A model generated the notes under the pieces. It saw nothing but the letters and a program-made list of their open reading frames with translations. It made no database searches and had not been told where the DNA came from. A stretch of DNA of 64,000 nucleotides, taken from positions 98,674 through 162,673 of the forward strand of contig NZ_FNCC01000010.1 of assembly GCF_900100955.1 (NCBI RefSeq), in the 5' to 3' direction. Position numbers and translations under genes: made by a program. The DNA is from Lentzea fradiae. GTDB lineage: Bacteria > Actinomycetota > Actinomycetes > Mycobacteriales > Pseudonocardiaceae. Below are positions 1 to 10,044 of the stretch, one piece after another (within the stretch, counting starts at the first letter, position 1; the number at the start of each line of letters is the position of its first letter).

Positions 1-549
1 GCCGCCTTACCACATCCGGTCGCGCAGACCGGCGGCGTGCGGCTGGACCCGGTCCGACCACACCTCGATGCCCTCGACGCCGCTGAAGCCGGTGACCTTC
101 TCGCCCGCGACGAAGCCGAGCAGCCGCTGGACGCGGTCGTAGCCGAAGTTCTCGGCGTCGGCGGTCTCCGGGTACAGCGCCCCCTTGACCTCGTCCCAGT
201 GCATCGGCGGGCCGACGCTGACACCGGGGTTCAGCCGGCCGCCGGACAGCACGTCGACCGTGGCGAGGTCCTCGGCGAGGCGCAGCGGGTTCTCCCAGCC
301 GAGCGGGATGACGGCCGTGCCGAGCGCGATCCGGCTGGTCCGCTGGCTCGCCGCGGCCAGGACCGCGACCGGCGAGGAGATGCCGAACTGCAGGTGCCGG
401 TGGCGCACCCAGGCGCTGTCGAACCCGAGGTCCTCGCCCAGCGCGATGATGTCCAGCGTGGACCGGTGGCCTGCGCCGGGGTCGTGCTCGTCGAACAGCC
501 CGATGGTGAGAAAACCCAGCTTCCGCAAGGGCTCCGACTTCCGCGGCAC
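1..549 (-). pseudogene. LLM-class flavin/F420-dependent monooxygenase, interrupted by a stop codon
   Basis: The translation from a GTG at 549 (AGGAGG lies 5 bases upstream) gives a typical luciferase-like TIM-barrel start: GFLTIGLFDEHDPG, then LGFDSAWVRHRH and SRIALGTAVIPLGWENPLRLAEDLA. Relatives use FMN or F420 to oxidise small substrates and are about 330-360 residues long. Here a TAA at 7-9 stops the chain after 180 residues, immediately after DRMW. The two codons beyond it, GGC GGC, are still visible. In this family that spot normally reads WYGGGS, so TAC to TAA is the simplest explanation and the frame probably continues outside the window. It is either a recent pseudogene, a sequencing error, or less likely a genuine short protein. 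The gene points away from the LysR gene upstream, which is on the same strand 68 bases away. Confidence 0.65.
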
Positions 550-617
550 GGTTCCTCCTCGATCATCCTCCCGCCGAGGGTAGGCGCCTTCGCGGCGGTG
601 TCCAGATGGTGGAACGG

Positions 618-1487
618 TCAACGATCGCCGGCCTGCGACCGGGCGTGCAGCGCGTCGAGCACGACGGTGGTCGCGGCCCGTGACCCCCGCCGCGCCGCCG
701 CGGTGATCCTGCGCGTCACCGGCAGCTCCTTCGTGTGGACGTGGAACCGCCGGTCCACGGCGAGCGCGGGCAGCACCGCCACCGCCAGCCCGGCCTCGAC
801 GTGCTCCAGCGTCAGCATGTAGTTGCTGAACCGGCCCACGACCCGCGGCTCGAACCCGGCCTGCCGGCACAGCCGCGTCGCGAGGTTCGCCATGTACGAG
901 CCGGGCACGTCGAACGCCCACGGCTCGTCCGCGCACGCCGCGAGGTCGTTCTTCGGCTGGTCCGGCGGTGAGAGCAGCAGGACCGGGTCCGCGCCCAGCG
1001 GCACCACGTCGACGTCGCGCGGCACCGGCAGCTCCACGAAGTCGGTGGTCGTGATGATGACGTCGACCTCGCCCGCGAGCAGCGCGGGCATGCTGGCGTG
1101 CGGCTCCAGCTCGACCAGCTCCACCTGGAGGTGCGGGTGGCGCAGCGCTTGGAGGGCGGGCACGGCGAGCGTGTGGATCGCGCTCTGGAACCCGCCCAGC
1201 CGGACGCGCCCGGACGGCTCCCCGCTCAGGTCGCGCAGCTCGGCCTCGACGGCGTCCATCTGGTCGAGGAGCGACCGCGCCCGGCGCGCCAGGATCAGCC
1301 CCGCCGACGTCAGCCGCACCCGCCGCCCCGTCCGTTCGAGCAGCTGCGTGCGCGTCTCGGCCTCCAGCACCGCGAGCTGCTGCGACACGCTCGACGGGCT
1401 CAGGTTCGCGGCCTGCGCCACGGCTCGCACGGTGCCCAGCGCGTCGAGCTGGCTGAGCAGGCGCAGCCGGTATGGGTTCAGCGTCAT
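618..1487 (-). CDS. LysR-family transcriptional regulator
   Basis: This is a full-length LysR protein of 289 residues. The winged helix-turn-helix covers about residues 5-65 (VRAVAQAANLSPSSVSQQLAVLEAET) and the two-lobed effector-binding domain runs from about 90 to 280. It is divergent from the dialkylglycine decarboxylase gene with only 77 bases between the two starts, the arrangement expected if it controls that gene and itself. In the gap, TTCC (1500-1503) and GGAA (1517-1520) form a loose inverted repeat that could be its box. The effector is unknown; by position an amino acid or a dialkylglycine is likely. Confidence 0.85.
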   Translation of the reverse strand: MTLNPYRLRLLSQLDALGTVRAVAQAANLSPSSVSQQLAVLEAETRTQLLERTGRRVRLTSAGLILARRARSLLDQMDAVEAELRDLSGEPSGRVRLGGFQSAIHTLAVPALQALRHPHLQVELVELEPHASMPALLAGEVDVIITTTDFVELPVPRDVDVVPLGADPVLLLSPPDQPKNDLAACADEPWAFDVPGSYMANLATRLCRQAGFEPRVVGRFSNYMLTLEHVEAGLAVAVLPALAVDRRFHVHTKELPVTRRITAAARRGSRAATTVVLDALHARSQAGDR

Positions 1488-1537
1488 GCTGTGCAGTATT
1501 TCCGAACAGCGAGCGTGGAATCGTGAGATGGACCTGA

Positions 1538-2794
<1,257 letters not shown>

Positions 2795-2800
2795 GCGCGA

Positions 2801-3436
2801 TCACGCGTCCCGCTTGGTGAACGTGAGCAGGGCGAGCGCGGTCGTGACCACCAGCCAGGCGGCCACGACCGCGCCCCCGTGCCACGGCGACAACGCGCCC
2901 GGCCCGTAGAGGCCGGCTCCGGCGCGGTCGGGGAGGTGGCTCGCGGCATCCGTGACCGCCGCGAGCAGCGGGGACACCACGAACAGGAACGCCGTCATCG
3001 CCGCGGCCGCCCCGGAGAGGCTGCGCAGCAGCACACCCACCCCGAGAGCGAGGAGTCCGATGGCGACCAGATAGGCGGTGCCGCCGAGCAACGCGGTGGC
3101 CGGTGCGTCCGCCACCAAGGCGGACAGCGCGCAGGTGAGCAACGACGCGGGGATCGCGACGGCGAGGTAGGCGAGGACCTTCCCGCACAACAGCAGCGGC
3201 CGGTGCGGGACGCACACCAGGCTGGTGCGGATCTGCCGTCCGCTGTACTCGCCCGCAGTCGTCAGGACGCCGAGCACGACGAGGCCGAGCCGGCCGTACT
3301 CCACGGCGCGGAAGCCCGCCGCCCAGGCCAGCGCCGGTGTGGCGAGAACGGTGACGACCACTGTGGCCCTCACCGCGGGCAGTGTCGCGAGCTTGCGCAG
3401 CTCGGCGGCGAAGACGTGGCGCAGATCGTTGCTCAT
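2801..3436 (-). CDS. ABC-2 type transporter permease subunit
   Basis: The protein has 211 residues and about six hydrophobic segments, opening with a short cytoplasmic stretch that contains AELRKL. That N-terminus, shared with the next gene upstream, is typical of ABC-2 permeases that partner a separate ATPase. The ATG at 3436 (MSNDLRH) has GGGGAGG just upstream and is preferred over the longer upstream reading. It sits last in a minus-strand unit with a second permease (3451-4233) and the ATPase (4221-4934), and a two-component pair follows upstream. The cargo is unknown; drug or peptide efflux or immunity is usual for this type. Confidence 0.75.
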   Translation of the reverse strand: MSNDLRHVFAAELRKLATLPAVRATVVVTVLATPALAWAAGFRAVEYGRLGLVVLGVLTTAGEYSGRQIRTSLVCVPHRPLLLCGKVLAYLAVAIPASLLTCALSALVADAPATALLGGTAYLVAIGLLALGVGVLLRSLSGAAAAMTAFLFVVSPLLAAVTDAASHLPDRAGAGLYGPGALSPWHGGAVVAAWLVVTTALALLTFTKRDA

Positions 3437-3450
3437 GACGCCTCCCCGCC

Positions 3451-4233
3451 TCACGCGTCGCGGCGGATGAACGCGACCGCGCCCACCGCCAGGCCGAGAG
3501 CGGTCCACGCCGTCAGCACGGTTGCTCCCGCCAGCGGCGGAAGTTGTTCCGTGTACGCGGTTTCGCCCGCGAAGAGGGGAATCCCGGCGGCGTCGGGGAG
3601 GTACTTCGCCCACGAGGTGACCTTGGACAGCAGGAGCGACACGGAGATCGCCGAGCTGTTGACGATCAACACGACCAGGGGGATGAGGCCGTTGCGCGTG
3701 ACCGTCGTGACGCCGAGGGCGATCAGCGCCGTGCAGACGCAGTAGAAGACGGCGCCGGGGAGCCGCCAGCCGAGCTCACCGGCGGCCTGCCACGGAGCCA
3801 GCCCGAACGGGCCGAGCACGGCCTGTCCCGCGACGATCCCGGTGGCGATCGCGGCGGACGACAGCACCGCCGTCACGAGCGTGAGCACGGTGGCCTTGGC
3901 CAGGAGCAGCGCGCCCCGGCGGGGAACGCCGGTCAGCGTGGCCACGATCTGCCTGCCACCACCGACATCGCCGTCGTTGGCGGTGTACTCGCTGCTCATG
4001 ACGACGACACCGAGCACGATTCCGGCGACCACGGCGAACATCACGCCTTCAAGCCCGCGTTCGGCGGCGGACAAGCCGCCCTCCGGACCGGTGCCGCCCT
4101 CGGCGACCCGGGAGCGCAGGGCGTTGCCGTTCACCGCGGCGACCGCCGGTGCCGCGACGAGGCACAGCGCCGCCGCGACGAGCGACGCGCGGAGCGAGAG
4201 GAGCTTGCGCAGCTCGGCGTTCAGGAGTCCCAT
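3451..4233 (-). CDS. ABC-2 type transporter permease subunit
   Basis: This 260-residue membrane protein begins MGLLNAELRKLLSLRAS and has about six transmembrane segments. A loop between the first two (GGLSAAERGLEGVMFAV) and the motif EYTANDGDVG are like those of ABC-2 permeases that sit beside CcmA-type ATPases. The start at 4233 overlaps the end of the ATPase gene by 13 bases and has GGGAGG 5 bases upstream, so translation is coupled. It probably forms a heterodimer with the permease downstream. Confidence 0.8.
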   Translation of the reverse strand: MGLLNAELRKLLSLRASLVAAALCLVAAPAVAAVNGNALRSRVAEGGTGPEGGLSAAERGLEGVMFAVVAGIVLGVVVMSSEYTANDGDVGGGRQIVATLTGVPRRGALLLAKATVLTLVTAVLSSAAIATGIVAGQAVLGPFGLAPWQAAGELGWRLPGAVFYCVCTALIALGVTTVTRNGLIPLVVLIVNSSAISVSLLLSKVTSWAKYLPDAAGIPLFAGETAYTEQLPPLAGATVLTAWTALGLAVGAVAFIRRDA

Positions 4234-4934
4234 CGGTCCTCCCGGTCGGTGAGCGCGAAGAAGGCGTCCTCCAGCGACGCGTGCCCCGTCGTGACGTCAC
4301 CCTTCGGTCCACTGTGGACGATCTCGCCGTGGTGGATCACGACCAGGTCGTCCGCGGTGCTCGCCAGCTCGCTCATCAGGTGGCTCGACAGCAGCACGGT
4401 CCGTCCGGTGGCGGCGCGGGCCCGCAGGAACTCGCGCAGCCAGCGGATGCCGTGCGGGTCCAGGCCGTTCACCGGCTCGTCCAGCACCAGCACCTCCGGG
4501 TCGCCGAGCAACGCCGCCGCCAGCCCCAGCCGCTGGTTCATGCCCAGCGAGAAGCCGCCGACCCGCTTGCGGCCGACGTCGCCGAGCCCGACGAGGTCCA
4601 GCACCTCCGGCACCCTGCTCCGGGGGATGCCGTTGCTCGCCGCCACCCACGACAGGTGCCCGCGCGCGGTGCGCGACCGGTGCGCGCCACTGCCTTCCAG
4701 CAGCGACCCCACGGTGCGCAACGGGTTGCGCAACGCCCGGTACGGCTTGCCGCCGATGAGGGCGGTGCCCGCGTCGGCGGAGTCGAGGCCGAGCAGGATG
4801 CGCAGGGTCGACGACTTGCCGGCGCCGTTCGGGCCGAGGAACCCGGTGACGCGCCCGGCTCTGGCGGTGAAGCTGACGTCCCGCACGACCACCTTCGTGC
4901 CGTGCCGCTTGACCAGACGGGAGACTTCGATCAT
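4221..4934 (-). CDS. ABC transporter ATP-binding protein
   Basis: This is a single nucleotide-binding domain of 237 residues. It shows Walker A GPNGAGKSS near 37, the signature FSLGMNQRLGLA near 130, Walker B VLVLDEPVNGLDPHG near 150 and the switch histidine in LLSSHLMSEL. The FSLGMNQR signature and the NGLDPHG loop are characteristic of the CcmA/DrrA-like group that drives ABC-2 exporters. ATG 4934 (MIEVSRLVKRHG) is chosen because the longer reading adds a run without family resemblance. It leads the three-gene export unit and is preceded by a response regulator on the same strand, 76 bases away. Confidence 0.88.
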   Translation of the reverse strand: MIEVSRLVKRHGTKVVVRDVSFTARAGRVTGFLGPNGAGKSSTLRILLGLDSADAGTALIGGKPYRALRNPLRTVGSLLEGSGAHRSRTARGHLSWVAASNGIPRSRVPEVLDLVGLGDVGRKRVGGFSLGMNQRLGLAAALLGDPEVLVLDEPVNGLDPHGIRWLREFLRARAATGRTVLLSSHLMSELASTADDLVVIHHGEIVHSGPKGDVTTGHASLEDAFFALTDREDRWDS

Positions 4935-5010
4935 GGTTCCAGCCTGGGGCCGGACCGCCGTGCGGGGCATCGACCAAAGGTTGACACCTGGTCCCCGGCC
5001 GGGGGACGGG

Positions 5011-5679
5011 CTACCTGCGCAGCGTGTCCGCGAACCCCGACTCGTAGGCGAGGATCACCAGCTGGGTGCGGTCGCGGACCTCCAGCTTGTCGAAGAGCCG
5101 GCTCAGGTACGTCTTCACCGTGGCCCTGCTCAGGAACAGCGCCGCGGCGATCTCGTCGTTGGACATGCCCGCCACGACCGCCGCCACGACGTCGTGCTCG
5201 CGGTCGGTCAGCTCCGCGAACCGCGCCAGGCCGGGCCTCGTGCGCTCGTGCCGCCGGGCGAACTCCGCGATCACCCTGCCCGTCACCTCCGGCGCGAGCA
5301 GCGAATGGCCACTGTGGACGGTGTGGATCGCGCGCAGGATCTCCTGGGCACCGGCGATCTTCAGCAGGAACCCGGAGGCACCGGCCCGCAACGCCTCGTA
5401 GACGTACTCGTCGAGGTCGAACGTCGTCAGGACCACCACCCGCACCGCTCCCGGTGCCGCGCACACCGCGCGGGTCGCCTCCAGCCCGTCCAGCACCGGC
5501 ATCCGGACGTCCATCAGCACCACGTCCGGGCTCAGCCGGTGCACCGCGCTGACCGCTTCCGCACCGTCGCGCGCCTCACCGACCAGCACCAGCGACTCGT
5601 CGGAGGCGACCAGCTCGCACAGCGAACCGCGCAGCAGGTCGTCGTCATCGGCGACGAGCACCCTGATCCGCCCGCTCAT
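5011..5679 (-). CDS. NarL/LuxR-family response regulator
   Basis: This 222-residue protein has a receiver domain (acidic pocket at D11-D14, phosphoacceptor D57 in VLMDVRMPV, conserved lysine in GFLLK) and a C-terminal LuxR helix-turn-helix (LTDREHDVVAAVVAGMSNDEIAAALF). The ATG overlaps the kinase stop codon by four bases (ATGA at 5676-5679), so kinase and regulator form one coupled unit. It probably controls the ABC export genes directly downstream, as similar actinobacterial pairs do. The position after the conserved lysine is Ile rather than the common Asp. Confidence 0.9.
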   Translation of the reverse strand: MSGRIRVLVADDDDLLRGSLCELVASDESLVLVGEARDGAEAVSAVHRLSPDVVLMDVRMPVLDGLEATRAVCAAPGAVRVVVLTTFDLDEYVYEALRAGASGFLLKIAGAQEILRAIHTVHSGHSLLAPEVTGRVIAEFARRHERTRPGLARFAELTDREHDVVAAVVAGMSNDEIAAALFLSRATVKTYLSRLFDKLEVRDRTQLVILAYESGFADTLRR

Positions 5680-6755
5680 GCGCCCGGCAGCGGAAGTACC
5701 GCGCGCAACGCGAACCCGCCCTGCTCGCGTGCGCCGGACGTCAGCTCCCCACCGAGCGACTCCACCCGTTCCCGCAGCCCGATCAGCCCGAACCCCTTCT
5801 CGTGGTGGCGTGTCCCCGCCAGTGTTCCACCGTCGTCGACGACCTCGGCGACCACCCGGCCGTCCAGCACCTCGACGGTGACCCGGCACCGGCAGCCCGG
5901 GGCGTGCCGGACGGCGTTGGTCAGTCCTTCCTGCACGATCCGGTACACGGCCAGTCCTGCGCTCGGCGGCAAGCCGTCCGTGCCGCGCACGGTGAGAGTC
6001 ACGTCGATCCCCGCCGCACGCATCCGCTGCGCCAACGCGGGGAGGTCTTTCACTCCCGGCTGTGGCCGTCGTTCGGCGGGGGAGGCGGCGTCCCTGACCG
6101 TGCCGAGCACCGCGCGCAGGTCGGCCAGCGCGTCCTTGCTCGTCCGCTCGATGCGGGTCAGGCGGTCGCGCAGCCTCTCCGCGTCACCCGTGTCGACGTG
6201 CGCCGCCACCCCGGCCGTCACCGCGATCGTGCCGAGCGAGTGCGACACGACGTCGTGCACCTCCCGTGCCACCCGCAACCGTTCCGCCAGCACCGCACGG
6301 GCGCTCTCGGCCCGTTCGGCCTGCGCGGCCTCCTGGCGTTCCCGCCGGACCGCTTCACCGAGCCGCCAGGTGCCGGCCAGGACGAGCACGCTCACGATGA
6401 CGTACCGGGTGATCTCCTGCTGCCCGCCCGCTCCCGCCGTCAGCATCACGGCCACCGTGGCGCCGAGCACCACCGTCACGGCCCGCGATGTGCAGGGACC
6501 GCCGTGCGCTATCGCCACCGGGTACAGCGTCCACGCCGCAGCCACGAACGGGTCCCAGGTGACGCCGAGCAACGCGCCCGCGAGGGTCGCCGCCGCCACC
6601 ACGCCGAACGCCACCACCGGCCACCGCGACCGCAGCAGCACCCCGGCGACGACCAGCACGGCCACCGCGCTCGGCGGCGTACCGCGGGGCAGCCAGAAGA
6701 CGAGCACGCAGAGCGCCGCGACACCGGCGTCGGCGAGCAGCCTGGAAAACACCAC
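5676..6755 (-). CDS. NarL-type sensor histidine kinase
   Basis: The 359-residue kinase starts with about four to five membrane segments (residues 5-130) and almost no extracytoplasmic domain, so it likely senses the membrane itself. A coiled linker leads to the HisKA_3 dimerisation helix with the phospho-acceptor H167 in REVHDVVSHSLG. The HATPase domain shows QEGLTNAVRHA, DDGG and GFGLIGLRERV. This is the DesK/LiaS-like class that phosphorylates LuxR-type regulators, matching its partner immediately downstream. Tandem GTG codons occur at the start; the longer reading is given. Confidence 0.88.
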   Translation of the reverse strand: MVFSRLLADAGVAALCVLVFWLPRGTPPSAVAVLVVAGVLLRSRWPVVAFGVVAAATLAGALLGVTWDPFVAAAWTLYPVAIAHGGPCTSRAVTVVLGATVAVMLTAGAGGQQEITRYVIVSVLVLAGTWRLGEAVRRERQEAAQAERAESARAVLAERLRVAREVHDVVSHSLGTIAVTAGVAAHVDTGDAERLRDRLTRIERTSKDALADLRAVLGTVRDAASPAERRPQPGVKDLPALAQRMRAAGIDVTLTVRGTDGLPPSAGLAVYRIVQEGLTNAVRHAPGCRCRVTVEVLDGRVVAEVVDDGGTLAGTRHHEKGFGLIGLRERVESLGGELTSGAREQGGFALRAVLPLPGA

Positions 6756-6867
6756 CCACCGACCCTACAAAGCCACCACCGGGCGGTGCGCCCAAGCACG
6801 CTTCCAGAAGCGCTGTCCGTAACCCCCCGCCCCGCTCGCGACTCTCTTTCGCGTTTCCCCTGTTGCA

Positions 6868-6916
6868 CGCGGGGGCCCTACGTTCGCTCCACGAGTACGC
6901 GGGGCCCCCGCGTACT
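6868..6916. terminator. Two overlapping GC-rich inverted repeats, probable terminator/attenuator
   Basis: CGCGGGGGCCC at 6868-6878 is exactly complementary to GGGCCCCCGCG at 6902-6912. The second arm also belongs to a tight palindrome, AGTACGCGGGG (6894-6904), one central base, then its complement (6906-6916). The two structures exclude each other. They lie downstream of the ehu operon and upstream of the kinase, both on the minus strand, so termination of the ehu transcript is the likely role. No T-run follows. The rest of 6756-7003 holds nothing else recognisable. Confidence 0.5.
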
Positions 6917-7003
6917 AGAGCCGTGTCACGCGGAGGAGGCGGGATCCGCTGGGTGGGTGACACACGGGCGGGCGAAGGCAGGGTAAGACCTCTGGCGCAG
7001 CGC

Positions 7004-7783
7004 TCAGCTTTCCTCGCGCAGCGAGCGCAGGAACCGTTGCGTCCGTTCGTGCTGAGGGGCGTCGAACAGCTCGGCCGGGGGAGCGGACTCGATGATGCGG
7101 CCCTCGTTGAACATCAGCACGCGGTCGGAGATGTCCCTGGCGAACTTCATCGCGTGGGTGACGCAGAGCATGGTGACCGAGGTGCTCTTGGCGACGTCGC
7201 GGAGCACGTCGAGCACCTCGGCGGCCAGTTCGGGGTCCAGCGCCGACGTGACCTCGTCGAGCAGCAGCACCTCCGGCCGGATCGCCAGGGCACGGGCGAT
7301 GGCGACGCGCTGCTGCTGCCCGCCGGAGAGATGCGCCGGATGGGCGTCGATCTTGTCCGCCAGGCCCACCATCTCCAGCAGCTCCCGCGCCCTGGCCTCC
7401 GCCTCGTCCTGCGACAGGCCGAGCACGTGCACCGGCGCCTCCGTGACGTTGCGCAGCACCCGCATGTTCGGGAAGAGGTTGTACTGCTGGAACACCATCG
7501 TGATCTTGCGGCGCACGGAACGCAGGTGCTGCTCGCGGGCGGGCACGAGCGTGCCGTTGCGCATCTCCTGGAACAGGTTGTCGCCGTCGACCGTGATGGT
7601 GCCGCTGTCCGGCTCGGTCAGCGTCATCAGCATCCGCAGGATCGTCGTCTTGCCGGAGCCGCTCGGCCCGATCAGGGTCACCCGTTCGCCGGCGGCCACG
7701 CCGAACGACAGGTCGTCCAGCACGACGTTCTCGCCGAACTTCTTGCTGACCCCGTCGAACGTGATCTGGTCGGCGCGTGTCAT
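7004..7783 (-). CDS. ehuA: Ectoine/hydroxyectoine ABC importer ATP-binding protein EhuA
   Basis: This ATPase of the polar amino-acid uptake family has 259 residues with Walker A GPSGSGKTT, the Q-loop FQQYNLFPNM, the signature LSGGQQQRVAIARALA, Walker B VLLLDEVTSALDPEL and the switch CVTHAMKFAR. Polar amino-acid importers normally read DEPTSALDPE; the DEVTSALDPE form is common in Ehu and related proteins. ATG 7783 shares ATGA with the stop of the permease gene upstream. The assignment to ectoine rests mostly on the neighbouring ectABCD genes. Confidence 0.85.
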   Translation of the reverse strand: MTRADQITFDGVSKKFGENVVLDDLSFGVAAGERVTLIGPSGSGKTTILRMLMTLTEPDSGTITVDGDNLFQEMRNGTLVPAREQHLRSVRRKITMVFQQYNLFPNMRVLRNVTEAPVHVLGLSQDEAEARARELLEMVGLADKIDAHPAHLSGGQQQRVAIARALAIRPEVLLLDEVTSALDPELAAEVLDVLRDVAKSTSVTMLCVTHAMKFARDISDRVLMFNEGRIIESAPPAELFDAPQHERTQRFLRSLREES

Positions 7784-8439
7784 GCGTTCTCCTTTCGGTA
7801 CCGGCGTTCCGCGATCCGCACCGGCCAGGCGATGAGCAGCGCGGCCACCAGGTAGAGCAGGCCGGCCATCGTGATCAGTTCCAGGTACTGGAAGTTCTGC
7901 GAGCCGAGCGCCTTCACGACGCTGAGCATCTCGGCGACCGTGATGACGGTGAGCTGGGGCGTGTCCTTGAACATCGAGATCGCGTAGTTGCCGAGCGCGG
8001 GCACGACCCGCGGGATCGCCTGCGGGAGGATGATCCGCGTCCAGGTCCGGCGCCGCGGCAGGCTCAGCGCCGTCGCCGCCTCCCACTGCCCGGCGGGCAC
8101 GCCGTCGATGCCCGACCGGTACACCTCCGAGGTGTAGGTCGCGTAGTGCACGCCGAGACCGATCGCGCCGGTCCACATCGGCGACAGCTCCAGGCCGACG
8201 GTCGGCAGCACGAAGAACAGGAAGAACAGCTGCACCAGCAGGGGAGTGGACCGGACGAACTCGACGAAGAACGCCACCGGCAGCCGCAGCCACGCCTGGT
8301 GGCTGCGCCTCGCCAGGGCGAACGCCAGCCCGAGCACGAGCGCCAGCACGTAGCCGAGCGCGGTGGCCTGCAGCGCGATGAGAAGACCTTGCAGCAGCTG
8401 GGGAACGGAGTCCCAGGCGGTCTGCCAGTCGAAGTTCAC
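7780..8439 (-). CDS. ehuD: Ectoine/hydroxyectoine ABC importer permease EhuD
   Basis: This permease of 219 residues has about five membrane helices. It carries the HisMQ signature EFVRSTPLLVQLFF near residue 60 and the ATPase-docking EAA loop GQWEAATALSLPRRRTWTRI near 140. GTG 8439 lies 7 bases after GGGAGGA and overlaps the end of ehuC as GTGA, so the four ehu genes are read as a coupled unit. It pairs with EhuC to form the membrane channel. Confidence 0.83.
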   Translation of the reverse strand: MNFDWQTAWDSVPQLLQGLLIALQATALGYVLALVLGLAFALARRSHQAWLRLPVAFFVEFVRSTPLLVQLFFLFFVLPTVGLELSPMWTGAIGLGVHYATYTSEVYRSGIDGVPAGQWEAATALSLPRRRTWTRIILPQAIPRVVPALGNYAISMFKDTPQLTVITVAEMLSVVKALGSQNFQYLELITMAGLLYLVAALLIAWPVRIAERRYRKENA

Positions 8440-9116
8440 GAGGTCCTCCCGGAGAGCAGGCCGGGCCGCACCGCACGGCCGAGCGACGCGGCGGCACGGC
8501 GTTCCACGAGCCGCATCAGGATCGTGAGGATCAACGCGATCACGCCGTACCCGACGAGCAGGCCGAAGAACGTCATCGCGGTGTTGCCGGTCGCGGCGCG
8601 CACGATCTGGCCCTGGAAGGTCAGGTCCTGCAGGTAGACCAGGGACACCAGCGCCGTCGCCTTCAGCAGCTCGATCAGCAGGTTGCCGAACGGCGGCACC
8701 ATCGCGACCACGGCCTGCGGCAGCACGACGCGCCGCATCCGTTGCCAGCGCGTGAAGTTGAGCGCGGTCGCCGCTTCGATCTGGCCGGCGGGCACGGACA
8801 GGACCGCGCCGCGCACGACCTCGGCGCCGTACGCGCCGATGTTCAGCGACAGCGCGAGCACGCCCGCGAACAAGGGGTTGAGCTGGAAACCCAGGCCGGG
8901 CAACGCGAACACGAGCCAGAACAGCACGACGAGCGCGGGCAGCCCGCGGAACCCCTCGGTGTAGGCGAACGCGATCCCGCGCACGACGCGGTGGCGGCTG
9001 AGTCTCGCGAGTCCGGCCGCGAAGGCGAACAGGAGTCCCAGCACCGCGCCGTACCCGGTCAGCTGCAGGGTGACCAGGAGTCCGTCGAGCAGGCGGAGCC
9101 ACAGACCTCCGGACAT
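8436..9116 (-). CDS. ehuC: Ectoine/hydroxyectoine ABC importer permease EhuC
   Basis: This second HisMQ-type permease has 226 residues. Its permease signature is EGFRGLPALVVLFW near 54 and the EAA loop is GQIEAATALNFTRWQRMRRV near 113, followed by LPQAVVAMVPPFGNLLIELLK. It differs enough from EhuD to indicate a heterodimer. It lies between the binding protein and EhuD with 19 and -4 base spacing, the usual ehuBCD order. Confidence 0.83.
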   Translation of the reverse strand: MSGGLWLRLLDGLLVTLQLTGYGAVLGLLFAFAAGLARLSRHRVVRGIAFAYTEGFRGLPALVVLFWLVFALPGLGFQLNPLFAGVLALSLNIGAYGAEVVRGAVLSVPAGQIEAATALNFTRWQRMRRVVLPQAVVAMVPPFGNLLIELLKATALVSLVYLQDLTFQGQIVRAATGNTAMTFFGLLVGYGVIALILTILMRLVERRAAASLGRAVRPGLLSGRTS

Positions 9117-9135
9117 GTCGGGAAGATCCTTCCGG

Positions 9136-10044
9136 TCAGGAGGCGGGGCGGCACAGGCGGTCCGCCGTCAGGTCGGTCATCTCGGCCTCGGAGAACCCGA
9201 ACGGTCTGACGATCTCCAGCAGGTCGCCGCTGTCCTTGAGCGCGTGCAGCTCGGCGTTGAACGCGTCGCGGAGCCTCGTCTGGTCCGGCCGGAAGCCGAA
9301 GCCGCCCGCGCCGTACTGCTCCACGCCGTCGATGACGGGGACGAACGGCTCGGTGAGCTCGAGCGGCACGCCCGGCCGCCGGGACAGGCCGTCGCGCAAG
9401 GAGATCGCGGTGAGCAGGAAGCCGTCGGCCCGCCCGGCCAGCAGGCCGTCGATGCCGCCTGCCTGGGTCGCGAACGTGACGACCCGTTCCGGGGGAACGC
9501 CGTACCCCGCGGCGACGTCGACCTCGACACTGCCGAGCAGCACGCCCAGGCGGAGGTCGTCGCGCTGGGCGAAGTCTTGCAGCGTCAGGGGTTTCTCCGC
9601 GTCGCCGGACCGCACGAGCAACGCCTCGGGGGCGTTGTAGTCGGGGTCGGAGAACAGGATCTGCTCGCAGCGCGCCGGAGTGATGAACATGCCGGCCGCG
9701 ATGACGTCGAACAGGCCCGCGCGCAGACCGGGGATGAGCGAACCGAAGTCCGAAAGCGCGGGCACGACCTTGTCCACACCCAGCCGCCGGAAGATCGCCT
9801 TGCCGACCTCGGGCGCCTCGCCGGTGAGAACGCCTTCTCGGTTGACGTAACCGTATGGCGCCTCGTTGGCGAAGCCCATGCGCACCTCGCCCGCGTCGCG
9901 CAGTCTTTCGAGCAGGTTGCCGCCGTCCTGCTGCGCTTTCAGATCCACGGTGCTGCACGCGGGAAGGAGGGTCACGGCGGCTAGGCCGGCGCCGAGAAAC
10001 CGTCGCCGGCTGACTTGCGATGAAGACACGAAGTGGTGTCCCAA
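9136..10044 (-). CDS. ehuB: Ectoine/hydroxyectoine-binding lipoprotein EhuB
   Basis: This is a type 3 solute-binding protein of 302 residues. The N-terminus has a Tat-like motif (SRRRFLGAG) followed by a lipobox LLPAC, so export as a folded, lipid-anchored protein outside the membrane is expected. The mature part shows FANEAPYGYVNREGVLTGEAPEVGKA and the hinge region of ectoine-binding proteins; the aromatic FANEAPY/GYV stretch is typical of EhuB. The start is uncertain: TTG 10044 and GTG 10029 are both possible, and neither has a well-spaced ribosome site. It is the first gene of ehuBCDA and divergent from ectABCD. Confidence 0.85.
   Translation of the reverse strand: MGHHFVSSSQVSRRRFLGAGLAAVTLLPACSTVDLKAQQDGGNLLERLRDAGEVRMGFANEAPYGYVNREGVLTGEAPEVGKAIFRRLGVDKVVPALSDFGSLIPGLRAGLFDVIAAGMFITPARCEQILFSDPDYNAPEALLVRSGDAEKPLTLQDFAQRDDLRLGVLLGSVEVDVAAGYGVPPERVVTFATQAGGIDGLLAGRADGFLLTAISLRDGLSRRPGVPLELTEPFVPVIDGVEQYGAGGFGFRPDQTRLRDAFNAELHALKDSGDLLEIVRPFGFSEAEMTDLTADRLCRPAS

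Noticed and set aside
3544..6822. A very long plus-strand open frame (1092 codons)
   Set aside because: It is antisense to two permeases, the ATPase and the two-component genes, has Arg/Ser/Pro-rich composition without domains, and is a by-product of high-GC codon bias.
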